From Megalonaias nervosa (lineage: Eukaryota; Mollusca; Bivalvia; Unionida; Unionidae), in NCBI GenBank assembly GCA_016617855.1, contig JAECUM010012877.1, positions 1 through 64,000 on the forward strand: 64,000 nucleotides of DNA, read 5' to 3'. Shown here piece after piece: positions 47,142-59,196 of this stretch; positions within the stretch are counted from its first letter, which is position 1; each line of letters starts with the position of its first letter. The notes beneath the pieces are model-generated. The model worked only from the letters and a program-made list of their open reading frames with translations, did no database searches and had not been told where the DNA came from. The translations under genes were made by a program, and so were the position numbers.

Positions 47142-47147
47142 GTTGGC
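47142..47147. repeat. Polinton target-site duplication, right
   Basis: GTTGGC immediately after the right end (CCTTCACTACT). Confidence 0.9.
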
Positions 47148-47700
47148 ACCTAGGTCTTTGATATAACAGCTACACTAGTAATATATTAGGCAGGGAAACA
47201 CCCATGAAAGATATTTATTAAAGAGGGCCAGAAAATATATATTTTCCGTAAATTCCTTACTGACGAAAACTGACGAAATACCGATACAGTGAAAAGTACC
47301 CTGGTACGTATCACCGATGAAAAATACCGCAGTAAACCGATATCCCGGTAATACTGCACACCTATAATGGCTAGACGTACGGAACGTTGGTTTAGATTCA
47401 GCTCAAGCTATAACGTACAAAACAGACTCGTCTTAGCTACGGCATTTTCGGTTCAGTGATGATTCCAATTTACTGCAAGATATGAAGTGGAGGAAAATTC
47501 TACTGATAAGAAGTCGCAAAATAAAGAAAAAATCTCAAACGATATAACACAGAATATACATCACAATATTTATTAAGAAAAAAGTTGATTTAAAATAGTA
47601 TATCTGCAAAGGGAATAGTCTAATGTAATGAACTACGTACATTCATATAACAGTAACAAGGAAGCAGGAACAAGAATTCGGAACTAGGTAGACTTGTCTT

Positions 47701-48283
47701 TTGTTAGCAGGGATGAATGTAGCTGGTGAAGTTTATTTTCACAGCTCATGTTATCGTATTTACATCAGGAAGAAAAAGTCTAGTATTTTCAGAAATGAAG
47801 ATAAACTCAGGAAAAGTACGACTATTATCAGAAGGATTAAATTACCTTTTATTTATTGTGTTGTTAGGAGGCCCCACGTTGAAAAACCAGAAGTTAATGG
47901 ACACTGCTTTCATTGAGGATTCTCACTGCAACTTAAATTCCATTTTGAAGAATTTCACTTAATTATGCAAAGAAGAGTGTAAAAGAAGATACTGAATGAA
48001 GCCTGTAGCTGTAATCATTTAAACAAAGCTGTAATCATTTAAACAAAGCTGTAATCATTTAAACAAAAGCACATAAATACTGAATACCAGAAGATTTGTT
48101 TGAAACAACTTACAAAACACATGTGTCAGCCAGTCGGAATCAAATGGCTGCAAGAGCCACTCTAGAAAGAAATCTAATTTACAGTCGTTTCACTTCAGGT
48201 CAGAAGATATACCGAATCCGTCTAACTGCATCATCAGTGGGATACGTTTTGGCCTACATACTGAAAAGGGATAGCTGCAAATA
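47701..48283 (+). pseudogene. Weak remnants of a zinc-binding/YqaJ-type transposon gene
   Basis: One frame at about 47701-47916 reads VYFHSSCYRIYIRKKK, like the His/Cys region of uncharacterised mobile-element proteins. Another at about 48096-48283 has SGQKIYRIRLTASSVGYVL, resembling the start of a YqaJ-type exonuclease domain (RLTAS-x-x-G). Three near-identical copies of CAAAGCTGTAATCATTTAAA lie between (about 48010-48066). Short fragments only, so this is a suggestion. Confidence 0.25.
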
Positions 48284-48814
48284 GCATTGGGGAAAGGGCA
48301 TTCCATGTGTTCGAAGTTGTGAAAAGGAATTCTTATTTTACAAAAACCAGGTTAGTCCTGATGTGCTTCACTTGCATGCAGTTGTCATGACACGTTATTT
48401 TTTGTACAACATCTTCACACTGTGTAAAAGGATATTTAAGGTATTGGCACTGAATCTATTCTTAATGGGAAATGAACTTGGGGTATGAAAATGGATTTCT
48501 TAGAACTGACATCATTTAAAATTTTTTTTTTTTTTTTGCCCATCGCTTTAAAAAATATGATATTTTCATGAAAATGCAGTGTTAACCCCTGATCGTGGAC
48601 CATCCCTTCATTTTTCTATTCGATTCCTCACTTGCCGCTGCTCTTGAGTTTAGTTATATCAGAGTACATGTTAGGCGAGTGAACTCATCCCGTTCTTGTC
48701 TGAAAGAGTTTGTAGATTGATGTGTCACATTCTTATTGTAACTTCTAATTGCATGCAAGTCTTAAAGCAACCTAGTTGTGGGTTCAGAAGGAAAGAGGGT
48801 ACAATTAAATTAGG

Positions 48815-48990
48815 TTAATGTCTGAGAAAAAGACTTTTTGACAACGGTCGCTGCACTGAGTCCTAGAGAAAAAGACCTCTTGACAACGGTCCCTGTAATG
48901 ACCCTAAGAGACAAAGACTTCTTGACAATGGTCACTGCATTAAGTCCAAGAGAAAAAGACTTCTTGACAACGGTAACTGCATTGAGTCCA
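48815..48990. repeat. About 42-bp tandem repeat, 4 copies
   Basis: The units share GAGAAAAAGACTTCTTGACA and ACGGTCACTGCATTGAGTCC. Confidence 0.75.
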
Positions 48991-49194
48991 TGAAAATGTG
49001 TGTTTCAAGAGCAATTGGCAAGTGCCATCATTAAATCATCCTGATTTGATTCTGCGGGATCTCACACGAAATCAGGTTCCAATAAACCAAAAGATCTGCA
49101 ATATCCGCAAATAAACGAATTGAGACAGGCAAGTGGAATGACAACAACAGATTGCAGGGTAGATAAAATTTAGACCAAATTTAATAGTAGTTGT

Positions 49195-49440
49195 TGTTGT
49201 TGTTATAGGGTTTAACGCCATTTTTCAGCACAAGATAGGCTATACATGGCGGCCAGTATTAATGGTGGAGGAAGAACCCTGGAAAATCCCGGGAAGAACC
49301 ACCGACCCACGAGAAGCTACTGGCAGGCTTTCTCACGTACCCACGTTAGCAGAGCCTGGACTCGAACTCACGCCGACAGAGGTGAGATGGCACTGATCCG
49401 TAACGGTCAGCACTTTAGACCACTCGGCCAGTCGGGGCCC
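49195..49440 (-). mobile_element. SINE family A, full-length copy, minus strand
   Basis: Read from 49440 leftward: GACTGGCCGAGTGGTCTAAA (A box), GTGAGTTCGAGTCC (B box), GTGGGTACGTGAGAAAGCC, GTGGGTCGGTGGTTCTTCC, GGCGTTAAACCCTATAACAA and a (CAA)n tail. The tRNA-like head and the body match the copies at 1017 and 1815 and look less decayed. Confidence 0.75.
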
Positions 49441-49528
49441 CAAATTTAATAGTACCCGTTTAGAAACTTCACTGGTACAAAGAAGTGCACTCCCAGATCA
49501 ACAAGCTTATTCTACGCCTTTAAACTAT

Positions 49529-50445
49529 TGTAGCGGAACACTCGCTCGGTTACACTGCCCCCAGTCTCGCTATCTTTAGTTCTTTAGGATAGGTCTTGTA
49601 TTTGGAGTGATACCCCGCTGAATCTATCTAAAGACTGGCACTCCCGAGGGTGACAGATTTCTACCTCAGCGGGATACCGTCTTATTCCTGGCTTTTTGGT
49701 CCCCGAATCGTCGCAGGGTCGCCGACTGGTCACAAACTTGTCACAGTCTTGGTCGCCGACTGGGTCGCAGACTTGATAGCAGTCTTGGTTGCCGACTGGG
49801 TCGCAGACTTGTCGCAGGGTCGCTGACTTAGTCGCAGAGTCGCCGACTGGTCTTCCTCTGGTCGCCGACCTGTCGCAGTCACTGACTGGGTCGCTGACCT
49901 GTCGCAGTGTTGGTCGCAGTCACCGACTGGGTCTTCTTTTGGTCGCCGACTTGGTCGCAGGGCTGTCGCCGAGTCGCGTCGTTATCCGATCGAGATCGAC
50001 AGAGAGAGACGAAAGTGCGAAATGATGAAAGAAGAGTTGTTCTCAGTCAAAAACGTGTATTACCGCAAGACCTCTGCATTGCTTGGACGAGCCTTGTAGC
50101 GCCGGGCTGTTGGTCGACGAAAGACCTTGTCCCTATTCTTTTCCGATTCCCTGGCCTGGCTCTCTCCTGTCCAACGTGATACAACCGAGTGTGCTTGGTC
50201 TGGCTGGGTGGTTATACTGCTACACTGCAGGGGACGTCTTCACTCTATACCGCTTCCTAGCACACCACCATAGCAGCCACAGTTGTCCCGAATATATACC
50301 CATGCGGAATCACGTGACCCAAAACTAAGACGTTAGATGGCACTACAAAGCCCTCCAAAGATTTAAAATCACAACATAAACTTTAACGAAACGAAATATT
50401 AAATAACGAAACGAAAATTGAAGTCCATGGGGTTTCCTCGTTACA
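49529..50445. mobile_element. Probable solo LTR, 917 bp
   Basis: The element starts TGTAGCGGAACAC and ends CCTCGTTACA, so it has the TG...CA ends of an LTR, and it is flanked on both sides by CTAT (49525-49528 and 50446-50449). The first 450 bp contain many copies of GTCGCCGACTGG/GTCGCAG motifs, as in repeat-rich LTR promoters. No reverse transcriptase, gag or second LTR is nearby, so recombination between LTRs probably removed the body. Family unknown (Ty3/Gypsy would fit). Orientation unproven. Confidence 0.6.
49715..49990. repeat. GTCGCCGACTGG-type minisatellite inside the LTR
   Basis: Irregular repeats of GTCGC(C/A)GACT(G/T)G and CTTGTCGCAG. GC-rich compared with the surroundings. Confidence 0.75.
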
Positions 50446-50914
50446 CTATCCTAGAAATAGGGATCTCCATAAAAATAGTTCTGCCTACTTTCTCATTGGT
50501 CAGTTTTAAAATGGTCAACACATTGTGAAAACAAATCAACTTTAGTCTCCTCAATTCTTTCATGAAATGTAAAGTTTCTAGGCTACTATTGAAAATGGAC
50601 ACGTTAAAATGAAGATATCTTCCATCTCTATTTAACGTATTTGTGGTTCCAATGTACATGTCGTTTATTGTGTAGTAGAAACGAACGTTGGCATGAAAAC
50701 GTCTTTGTTTTTCCTATCATTGTCACAAACTGACTTAAAAATATTCCTTTCTTTGATGTATGCATTAAATAAGTTTAAATTCTTAGTATAATAAAGACAT
50801 TAAAATATATTATCTGAAGCCGATTGTGCTAGAACGCTTTATCCGAAGTTCACTGTAGAACACAAACTCATGTAGGTAATATGATTGTGATAGTGGCGTA
50901 ATAGTTCTCACCAG

Positions 50915-51125
50915 GCGAGAAGCTCGTGCACTTCTTTATACCTGTAATGGGTCTGTACAAAGCGACCGTATGCAATGTAAAACTTGCGCAGTCACAAGTA
51001 CAGTTTCTATGGATAGGAGCTAAAACCTGGACATTTAGAACGGCCAGATTAACGTATGAAATTTCGTTTATTTCTGATAATAACATCGGGAAAAGTGTTG
51101 CAACTGGGAATTATACTACTGGGAG
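50915..51125 (+). other. Candidate isolated exon
   Basis: A frame without stops starts after TTCTCACCAG and ends before GTAAAG. It reads like globular protein (VHFFIPVMGLYKATVCNV, QFLWIGAKTWTFRTARLTYE, NIGKSVATGNY). Not recognised. Only one exon is seen and no partner exons were found, so this may be chance. Confidence 0.2.
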
Positions 51126-51739
51126 GTAAAGTTTTTCTTTTCTTCTTTTTTTTTTTTACATAGAATAGGAGTGGTGTTTTGAGGATTCTATTTTATTCAT
51201 TACAACTCATTTTAGTAGGTTGTTTTCACTACTTACATATTTGTGAGTACAAGTCATTGTTTATAATCTACCGACTAATATGTTTGTCAAATATATTGAT
51301 TGTAATTCATATGCAACGCTTGAACATTGAATATACTATGCTTGTATGTTGTAATATACTTGTATAGGCCAGCTGCAACGTAAATATTTCCTATTTTCAT
51401 TGTCTTGCATTGATACAATGTTGGGTTTGTTTTTATTTAGTGTAGAGATGAAAGTAAATGTAGACGTGACATAAAGAGCACTGGAATAGAACAGAGCACA
51501 ATGGCACTGTATACAAGTCACTCTATGTAAAGTACACATTAACCCAATAAAATGACTCAAAACGACTTTCGTTTTGTAGCCGCTTCCAACCCTGGAGAGA
51601 CAAGGCCGGGTTGAGATTGCTAACGGAAGATTGTGCTACCCAGGGAATCCTGCCATAACGGCGGACAAACCTTGACGTCATAAGAACGTCGGGACACGGG
51701 AGCACCAATCATAAAAATTACCCTATAATTCACTACAGT

Positions 51740-51830
51740 GGAGAAGTCATGGGTAGGCGCACCTACACAATGAAGGAGCCATTGAAAGGTGTACCTATGC
51801 AATAAAGAAGCCATTGGAAGGCGTATATAA
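51740..51830. repeat. About 30-bp tandem repeat, 3 copies
   Basis: The units share AGCCATTGAAAGGTGTACCT and ATGCAAT(G/A)AAG. Confidence 0.65.
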
Positions 51831-52198
51831 TCAATGAATGATTCAGTGCGGAAATACCAGTGAACATACAGAGCTCTTTAAGAACTTTAAGAATAGACAA
51901 TAAGTAAGAACGGTTCAACTGCAGTTGTTTTGTTACTATTGTTCAATATCTTTTTCTATTCATCTATTTAAATCATTAATTTTTGGTGCGTATTGTCTCT
52001 ATAGTCTCCATAAATGGCGTTCTAATTATCCATTCGTCCATTCTGTGACAATCATTGATCACTCTTAATATTCGTATCGGTAAGGAGTAAGTATGCTTTA
52101 GAGAAAATGTATCTAGATGAATGGTAGTTATTGTTTAAACTCCAAGGCATGATTTATCAATTTTATCAAAGAATCAAAAATACCTCGACAATGGAGGG

Positions 52199-52310
52199 GA
52201 ATCGGTCTGGAAGATGCTCAGCGGTCTAGGGATTACAGGGATAAAACTCAAAAGGTGACGGTTCAAGCATTGGGCAAAGCTTAAAGAGCATCCAGCTGTC
52301 AATGGATGAA
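52199..52310 (+). mobile_element. Possible decayed tRNA-derived SINE
   Basis: ATGCTCAGCGGTCTAGGGAT resembles an A box and GTGACGGTTCAAGCATTGG a B box, at normal spacing. Nothing further supports it. Confidence 0.3.
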
Positions 52311-54544
52311 GAATGAGTACAAGAGCTGGCTGCCTACAACCGACAGGAAGTCAATGATCAACAGTGCCGCTCCGCCATCAGGAGGATCTTCATGGATACG
52401 GGGAGAAACACCACGTGATTATGATTCAACCTGGCGATGTAGATGGTGTAGCAGTAGATACTCTTTATGAAAATCTATTGTACACCTATCAATGTTTTAC
52501 TCGAACAAACGAAACGAAACACCTTTTTTTTCCCAAACCCGGATCACAATCCATATATCGGTTTTCTCTTATCTGGGCTTCATTTCTTTTCTTGCATATG
52601 TGCAATGATTGTTCTTACATCTGTAATGTATGTTTTTGCCTCATACTACCTGTCTGCAATTCTTTTCGTCCACCCTTGTGCATTCGCTTTGGGTTTTTTT
52701 TTTAAAATCTCTTTCTGAATAATGAATGAGAGGCGTCGATTAATTCTGAATGTAAGCATTGCAAACGGAATGGTATTTACAAGCAAACTGAGCAGTGTGC
52801 GTGCTGTTACGTATCGGCTCGTTTAAAGTAACATAAAGAAAAGAGTGACAACAAGCTTTGTAAATTTTAACAAAAATAATTTATTTCCCTAGAAAACACG
52901 GTGAAAAGCTAAAAGTATGAAACAAGACTTACGATTTACGAAGAAGATCCAAAAATTTGTCCTAAAATTGTGAAAAACACATACGTCCTGTGAATAAACA
53001 GTTCTAATTGAAGTAGTCTGAATCTCAATTCCGTTCCAAGATGGCGGATGATGACGTCAGATGAAGGTTTTACACAAGTGTCCAGAATTTTCACTGTGAA
53101 TCGCAATTTGTACTGTTCTGTTCCAATTTAATATTAATTTCAGCAAATGTCTTTGTCCAAAGCCAGTTGTGTAGTTCTCCAGGGAAAATATTTAAAAGGT
53201 AGACGAAGTACAGCTATCATCAATAACAAAACACATGTTGTTCTACAAATGTACGAACGAACAACTCTTTCCAGCACAAAAGAATACCCTCCTCTTAAGG
53301 TATTTAGAAACTCTATAAGATGTTACAATGTAACTCCCTCTAAGATGTTAACATATGACTCTAGACTAGTTCGTAGGTACCTGAGTATTTTAAAGCAAAC
53401 TAATACGTCATTTCATGTACAAGCACAAAGAAATCATGGCGATTTCAAAATATCGCCAACGTAGTATAGAATGTCAACAAGTATTATTAGAACTGACCGT
53501 GGTCACAACCAATCATTTACATAGCTATTTCGGACTGTTTACTTAATTCGACAAAACCGTCATGCAAAAATCGTGCTTACGCGAGTCACATTTACGTTCT
53601 AAATAAACACGATGTTTCTAACAAAATATCAGACCCTGCGAACATAATCATCATCATAATAATAATTATATTAAATGATATAAAAATGAAATAAAAATGA
53701 AATAAAAAGAATTAGAAACAATTCAAATTTTAACACATGTAATTTAACTACAGGGTCGTAACAGTGCTGATAACCGCATTGAATTGTGTGTATTTGTACA
53801 AAATGCAGTTTTTTATTTTACAGGGTGAAATTCCCTCATAATTTATGTATTATGCTACAAAGTCACTTACTGCATAATAAACACATACTATTCGCGTGCG
53901 CCAGAGTCTAGTCACGAAATATCATAAGGTAATATTTATTTTCTCTCGCGCCTAATTTTCCTTACGGATTCCATGTCAGTCTCGTATCAATATTCTTTTT
54001 ATTTTATTCATTTCTTAAAACATTATTGTCAACGTGGCATCCAAGAAAGTGACACTGTTAGAAGCATGTGAAGTTAAAATTTTCAAGATTTAAAAATGAG
54101 TAAATAATGTAGGTACAAATTACCTATTCAGGCCTCAGAGTTCATTTTTAAGTATATTCCTTAATAAGAACGTTTAGAAGGTGATGCATTTTCCTTATCA
54201 ATATATTCACTGCTCACTTCAGTTTTGTTTATATTTAGTCACGAGTCATTTGTCATTCAGCCATGTTTTCTTTCCGTTTATTCACGTATCATTTTGCCAT
54301 TCAGTGATTTCATTTATATTTACTTAGTCACAAGTCATTTGTTTTGTACGTACTTAAAGCATTTGTATGTCATAAAGCATTTTCGATGCATTTGCCAATC
54401 AGTCTTGTTTTGTTTATTTTTAGTGACTATTCAATTTGTCATTTAAGTCGTTTGTTGTGCATTATTTAATTACGGATTAGTTAACCATAAGTGATATATT
54501 TACATGTATTTAATCACAATTTATTTTAATATTCAGTCGTGTTA

Positions 54545-54780
54545 TATCTGTCAAAATAACACCTGGTACCGTCGAATCGACGTCAAAATAAACACTTGGT
54601 ACCGTCTTGTCAATGGAAAATAATCACTTGGTACAGTCGAATTTACGTAAAATTGATTTAGTACAGCCAAATCTATGGAAAATTAACACATAGTTCAACT
54701 GAATCTATGGAAAGTTAACATAGTACAGTCGGATCTATGGAAAATTAACACTTAATACAGTTGAGTCAATGTAAATATCT
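54545..54780. repeat. About 40-bp tandem repeat, 6 copies
   Basis: The units share TTGGTACAGTCGAATCTATG and GAAAATTAACAC. Copies are diverged. Confidence 0.75.
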
Positions 54781-56435
54781 TCTTTGAGTGATCTAACCTA
54801 ATCAATTAACTCCTATCAAGCAACATCATCCGAGATAGTTTTCTTACTTGTTTTCATGTTTACAATATATTTGTTTGTGTTTTAATTTGTCTTAATATAT
54901 CGTTTCACTGCTCAAACACAAAATGTGTGCGTTAAAATAAATTACACTATTTGGTGATCACAAATATACAACTTGCTTTTTCTATTCGACGTAAATATTT
55001 TCCATAAAAAACGCAACATAAACGCATACACGCTGCACACACTGAATGACCGCGAAAAAAATGTCGAATGTGAATGACATCCCTTTAAAGGACAAATTTT
55101 GGAAGTATAACGTTCTTGAAGGTAGAAGAAACCGGAACCCAGACGAAAGAAAACCAATGAACTTGAACGTGTGACCACGCATCACTGCATGTGCCAGAAC
55201 CAGGGATAGATTCCAAGGCCTCAGATACAAGCGAACTTGTTACTACAACGTGATACAAGTATGTCTTCCCAATTAATACCCCATTCGATGCGTATTTTAA
55301 AAGTGATAACTAGACGAACGGAATTCGGTTACTTGGACTATATTCAGATGTACCTGATGCATTTCGGCAGCTTGCCAAGAGTCTTCGTTTTGGACTATTA
55401 GTGGACTGCATTTTAATGCGGCAAATAAAAAGAATAGAATACATTTAAGAGATAATGTAGACTGCCTTCAGTTGGTCTGAATAGGAAGAGCCCCTGATAC
55501 GTATAGTGTTTACATTTAAGAACTAATTCCTATAGATGATCGCTCGTTTTACTCAACCACTCTACCTCAGGATCAACACTACCCCAACCATCATAACTTC
55601 CGGTCATTGTTTGTACTTTAGACTTTCGTGACACCCAACGGAAACGGATGACGTTTATATGATTAAAAGTCAAATCGCTTACCTGGGGTTAAGATATTCG
55701 TACGTCTCTCTCCTAACCGTGTTGCCTCGCTAAGTAATTAATAATACACATGAAGAAACTTTCTTACACAGAAGTTACATTGTTCACATACATATATTTA
55801 CCTGGGCCAGTATCATTGTCTCGACTAGCATGCAGAAAGCAGCTTTAGGTCTTCCTGGTTCATCTCTTACAAACCGCATCGCATAAGCAAGGTAACTATC
55901 TTGGTTTTATGAAATTCGATCACTCAACCGTATTCAAATGAATCAAGCCATACATAGCCTATCATTAACAATGTAATGGTGGCTTAAGTATTGGGTCAAC
56001 TAAGAGGGTGGGTATTTCAGGGTTGAGTTTTGTGGATTTGAGCCTTACTAGTTTAGCTGTTATTTTGTTTATAATTTTATTGATTTATGTGAGCTATGTT
56101 ATAGACGCCAGCCCCTCCTTCTTGTCCCCTGAATCCCATCCACCCCATCCACAGTTGGTCTAGATCTGTTTACGACTGGTTCTGGAAGGTGCTATATTCC
56201 TCCTTCTGACCCCATCCGCGTCACGTCGACCTTTTCCTTCTTTCATCTCTAAGTATCACTATTCAAAATGACGCAGCCTACCCAAACTATTCAACTTAAG
56301 TCTAATAAAGATGTCGGCAGGAAAGCAGTATTATTTTTACGTTGAAATTCGTTATCACTACTTCCACTAAATCGTGTGGATAAATGCTCACATCACAGTC
56401 GTGCTTCACACTCATCCACCCACCTCAAGAACCGC

Positions 56436-56723
56436 TCCGGTGGCAGAGGTGGTTAGAGTGTCCACCTTGGGTGCGGGAAGTCGCGGTTTCGATCCCCGGG
56501 TCATATCAAACACTTATAAAAATGGTACTTGCAGCTGCCTCGCTAGGCGCTCAGCATTCGAGGTTAGTGGACTGGTCGGCCTGGTGTTAGGATAATGTGA
56601 CGGTGTGGGATGTGAAGGTACATGACTGCGGCACGATGCCCTAGTGCTACACAGCACTATAAACTGACACACTACAGACATCGTAGCGATATTACTCAAA
56701 TTGTTAGAGCCGTTAAAAATCCC
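56436..56723 (+). mobile_element. tRNA-derived SINE (family C)
   Basis: GGTGGCAGAGGTGGTTAGAG (A box) and GTCGCGGTTTCGATCCCCGG (B box) are followed by a body and a tail AGAGCCGTTAAAAATCCCAA that runs into (AC)n. The tRNA head differs from families A and B, but the GCCGTTAAAxxCC tail resembles that of family A. Confidence 0.65.

Positions 56724-56790
<67 letters not shown>
56724..56790. repeat. (AC)n microsatellite at the SINE tail
   Basis: Pure AC run of about 66 bp. Confidence 0.95.
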
Positions 56791-56793
<3 letters not shown>

Positions 56794-57399
56794 TGGAGGA
56801 AAGTAGCATTGTTCCCACGTTGTTCTACGCAATACATCATACATATGTTTATAAGTTCTCACACAGCCTGATGCTCCGCCCCACAGCCTGGAACAAACAG
56901 CTTTATTACCATGCTATTATGTCATCACTAATCCCCTATACGTATGTGCGTAAGTGCTTACACGACACAATCAGGCTCCGCTCCCAGGTCGTGGATCAAA
57001 CAGTCAAAACTGTTATGAATATCTACATAACGATCCCCAACCATACGCAAAGTATAATATGTCTTGCATCGTGTAAGATGAATTAGTAGTAGAGAAAATG
57101 GAGGTTTCTGGCTCAGAGACCCATTTCTCTAAATGGTTCTGGTTCAGAGACCCCCACCAATCGCTATAAAAAATGACCACATCCCAAAAGAAATAGGTTT
57201 CTGCCTCAGATACCTCTATCTTGGATGACCTCATCTCATCCAAACAAAATATAAGAAAACATTTTTTTAGACTACCCCGACCCCTTTCCAGAAGGACCAC
57301 CATCAGGTTAGCGGCAAAGCCGATTTTCTTTCTAAAGTTTAGACGAAATTTCATACCCTATCGTCACCATACTTTATCTGATAATTATTTTCATACCTG

Positions 57400-59179
57400 C
57401 TAACTCTCTTGGTAGAATCTCTGTTAACATACCGTCAATAATACGAAAATCGCTTATTAAATCGTCCATATCATATTTTACACCTCGCAAATAAGATCGT
57501 ATCTGATCAACTAATTTTTTTATAAGTGATACTTGCTGTTTTACAAACATTTTTCTTTTGTCTCAAGTCGAGACTCAATTTTTTACACGCTGTTGCAAGA
57601 GAAACACCAACACCTGATACTTTTAACAAAAACGGGTCTAATTATGTTCCACTTCAGATTATACCAGAGCCAGTCATTATCAGCGGTAAATACGATATTA
57701 ACCGAAGTATTTTGCTATAGTATTTGTAACAGTGTTTTACACACCAAAGGTTTTTATGATAAAATTTGTAATATTGCATTAGTGTGTCCAGATTTTGTTT
57801 TGGAATTCCTCTGAAATATGGTTGAAGCCGATGATCTGTTTTTTCATTATACAGTATTTGTTTACAATTTTTATACAATATTAAAAATTCTAGTACCAAC
57901 AATCAAATCAAGAAACTCACGGAACTTATCATTGTTAGGATCAGCTATAAAATCTCTATACATGTCATAAACATCTGATGAAGTATCCCCATATCGTTTA
58001 TCTGTTAATACCTCATTTTGCTTTAACCAACTGTAGGAATCAAACGTGGCTTCTACTTCACGTTCAGACAAATCTTTTTTATTTACCAAACTACCATATT
58101 CTCTTTCTGTAAGATCAATAAACGCGAGTACCATGCTTATTTGATCCAACGTAAAATTTTGAGAACAAGATGTTGTCTGATAATTACGTATGCGACCAAA
58201 AAATTTTTTAGCATTAATTTTCGGAGTCTGTCTCGTTCAATTGTGAGAAGACCAATAACAGAAGCTACTTTTAACTTTACTTTTACGTATGGTTTCGTGA
58301 GTATATTCTCGATTTCATTGTAATAATTTCGTAATGACAATGGTCTAGAGCGTTGGAGCGATGGAAATGGAATACCAGATTCTTCACCAATGTCATAGTA
58401 AGAATCAATATTTTCTTCCAAGTTTGTTTGTTTCACTTCTTCAAAAAAAAACGTTTCTCGCTCAACATCATTGATTATCAATTTCATCTTCAAGATTTTT
58501 GATTATCTCTAGAGATTCGTTAACAGTAATCGGATCAAATTCATGTTTTTCACGTATCTTTGGTAACATTGCGTTCGAGTACGCTCTGATTATTAACGTT
58601 GTGTCCACTGTTATACTAGCGATTTCAACCAGGGTTTGTTTGTCGTGGTAGTACATACCGAGATGCTTAAAAATTTCTCATTTTGAAAAACTATCGTATA
58701 ACTTTTGCTTCTTTTTATTTCTATTATTTTAGATTCCGCAAGTTTGTCAAGACGACTTTGATTGTCGTTTATTCGTTTTTATTCCTGAGCTCTTCCACTA
58801 TAAGCTCATACTTTAATCTGATTTGATTGAATTATTGTATCAATATTTTCCTTGATGAGCTCAAGCAATATTTTTTCAATAGGATTTCAACCTTTTTTGT
58901 TCTTCTAGACAATCAAGAAGATGACAGTATCTGTTTATAATATCAAAATTTCTTATTGCTTCTCACAGTTGTGGTCCTGGCATACACCTAACGCGAACAA
59001 AATTACTTATTCCTTCTGATATTTGAATATTTAAATCTTTAATATTAATATCTTTCATACATTGGATTCTCTTTCAAGCTTGTGATTCGTCACTAACCTA
59101 TTTCACGAACATTTTCTTCGCGGTTAAAAGTATAATCATAAAATTCTCTTGCGACGGTTATAATTGCTGGTTCACACAT
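57400..59179 (-). pseudogene. Unrecognised protein of roughly 590 codons, decayed
   Basis: Reading leftward from an ATG at 59179, protein-like segments continue through all three frames to about 57400: CEPAIITVAREFYDYTF, NIQISEGISNFVRVRCMPG, LVEIASITVDTTLIIRAYSN, SYYDIGEESGIPFPSLQRSR, FIDLTEREYGSLVNKKDLSE, DVYDMYRDFIADPNNDKFRE, KTDHRLQPYFRGIPKQNLD and finally MDDLISDFRIIDGILTEILP. The style is helical and charged, with no enzyme motif I know. It starts 18 bp after the fibre gene's stop, so both probably belonged to one minus-strand late region. Confidence 0.5.
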
Positions 59180-59196
59180 TATTTTACAACATTAGA

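Larger units (their letters stand above)
47148..57399. other. Intergenic region with scattered repeats and weak coding remnants
   Basis: Apart from the listed features I see no gene. Stretches at about 47150-47700, 48300-48810, 51130-51740, 52310-54540 and 54780-56430 are AT-rich and without defined structure. 57088-57399 contains repeated CTCAGAGACC-type blocks and may be the left terminal region of the second element. Confidence 0.5.

Noticed and set aside
47160..47370. Possible hAT-type transposon end (CAGGGAAACACCC) just right of the Polinton
   Set aside because: No matching inverted end or 8-bp duplication could be found, and no transposase is nearby.
53147..53464. 105-codon frame starting MSLSKASCVVLQGKYLKG
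   Set aside because: Protein-like in places and preceded by an AG, but no family, partner exon or promoter is seen, so not called as a gene.
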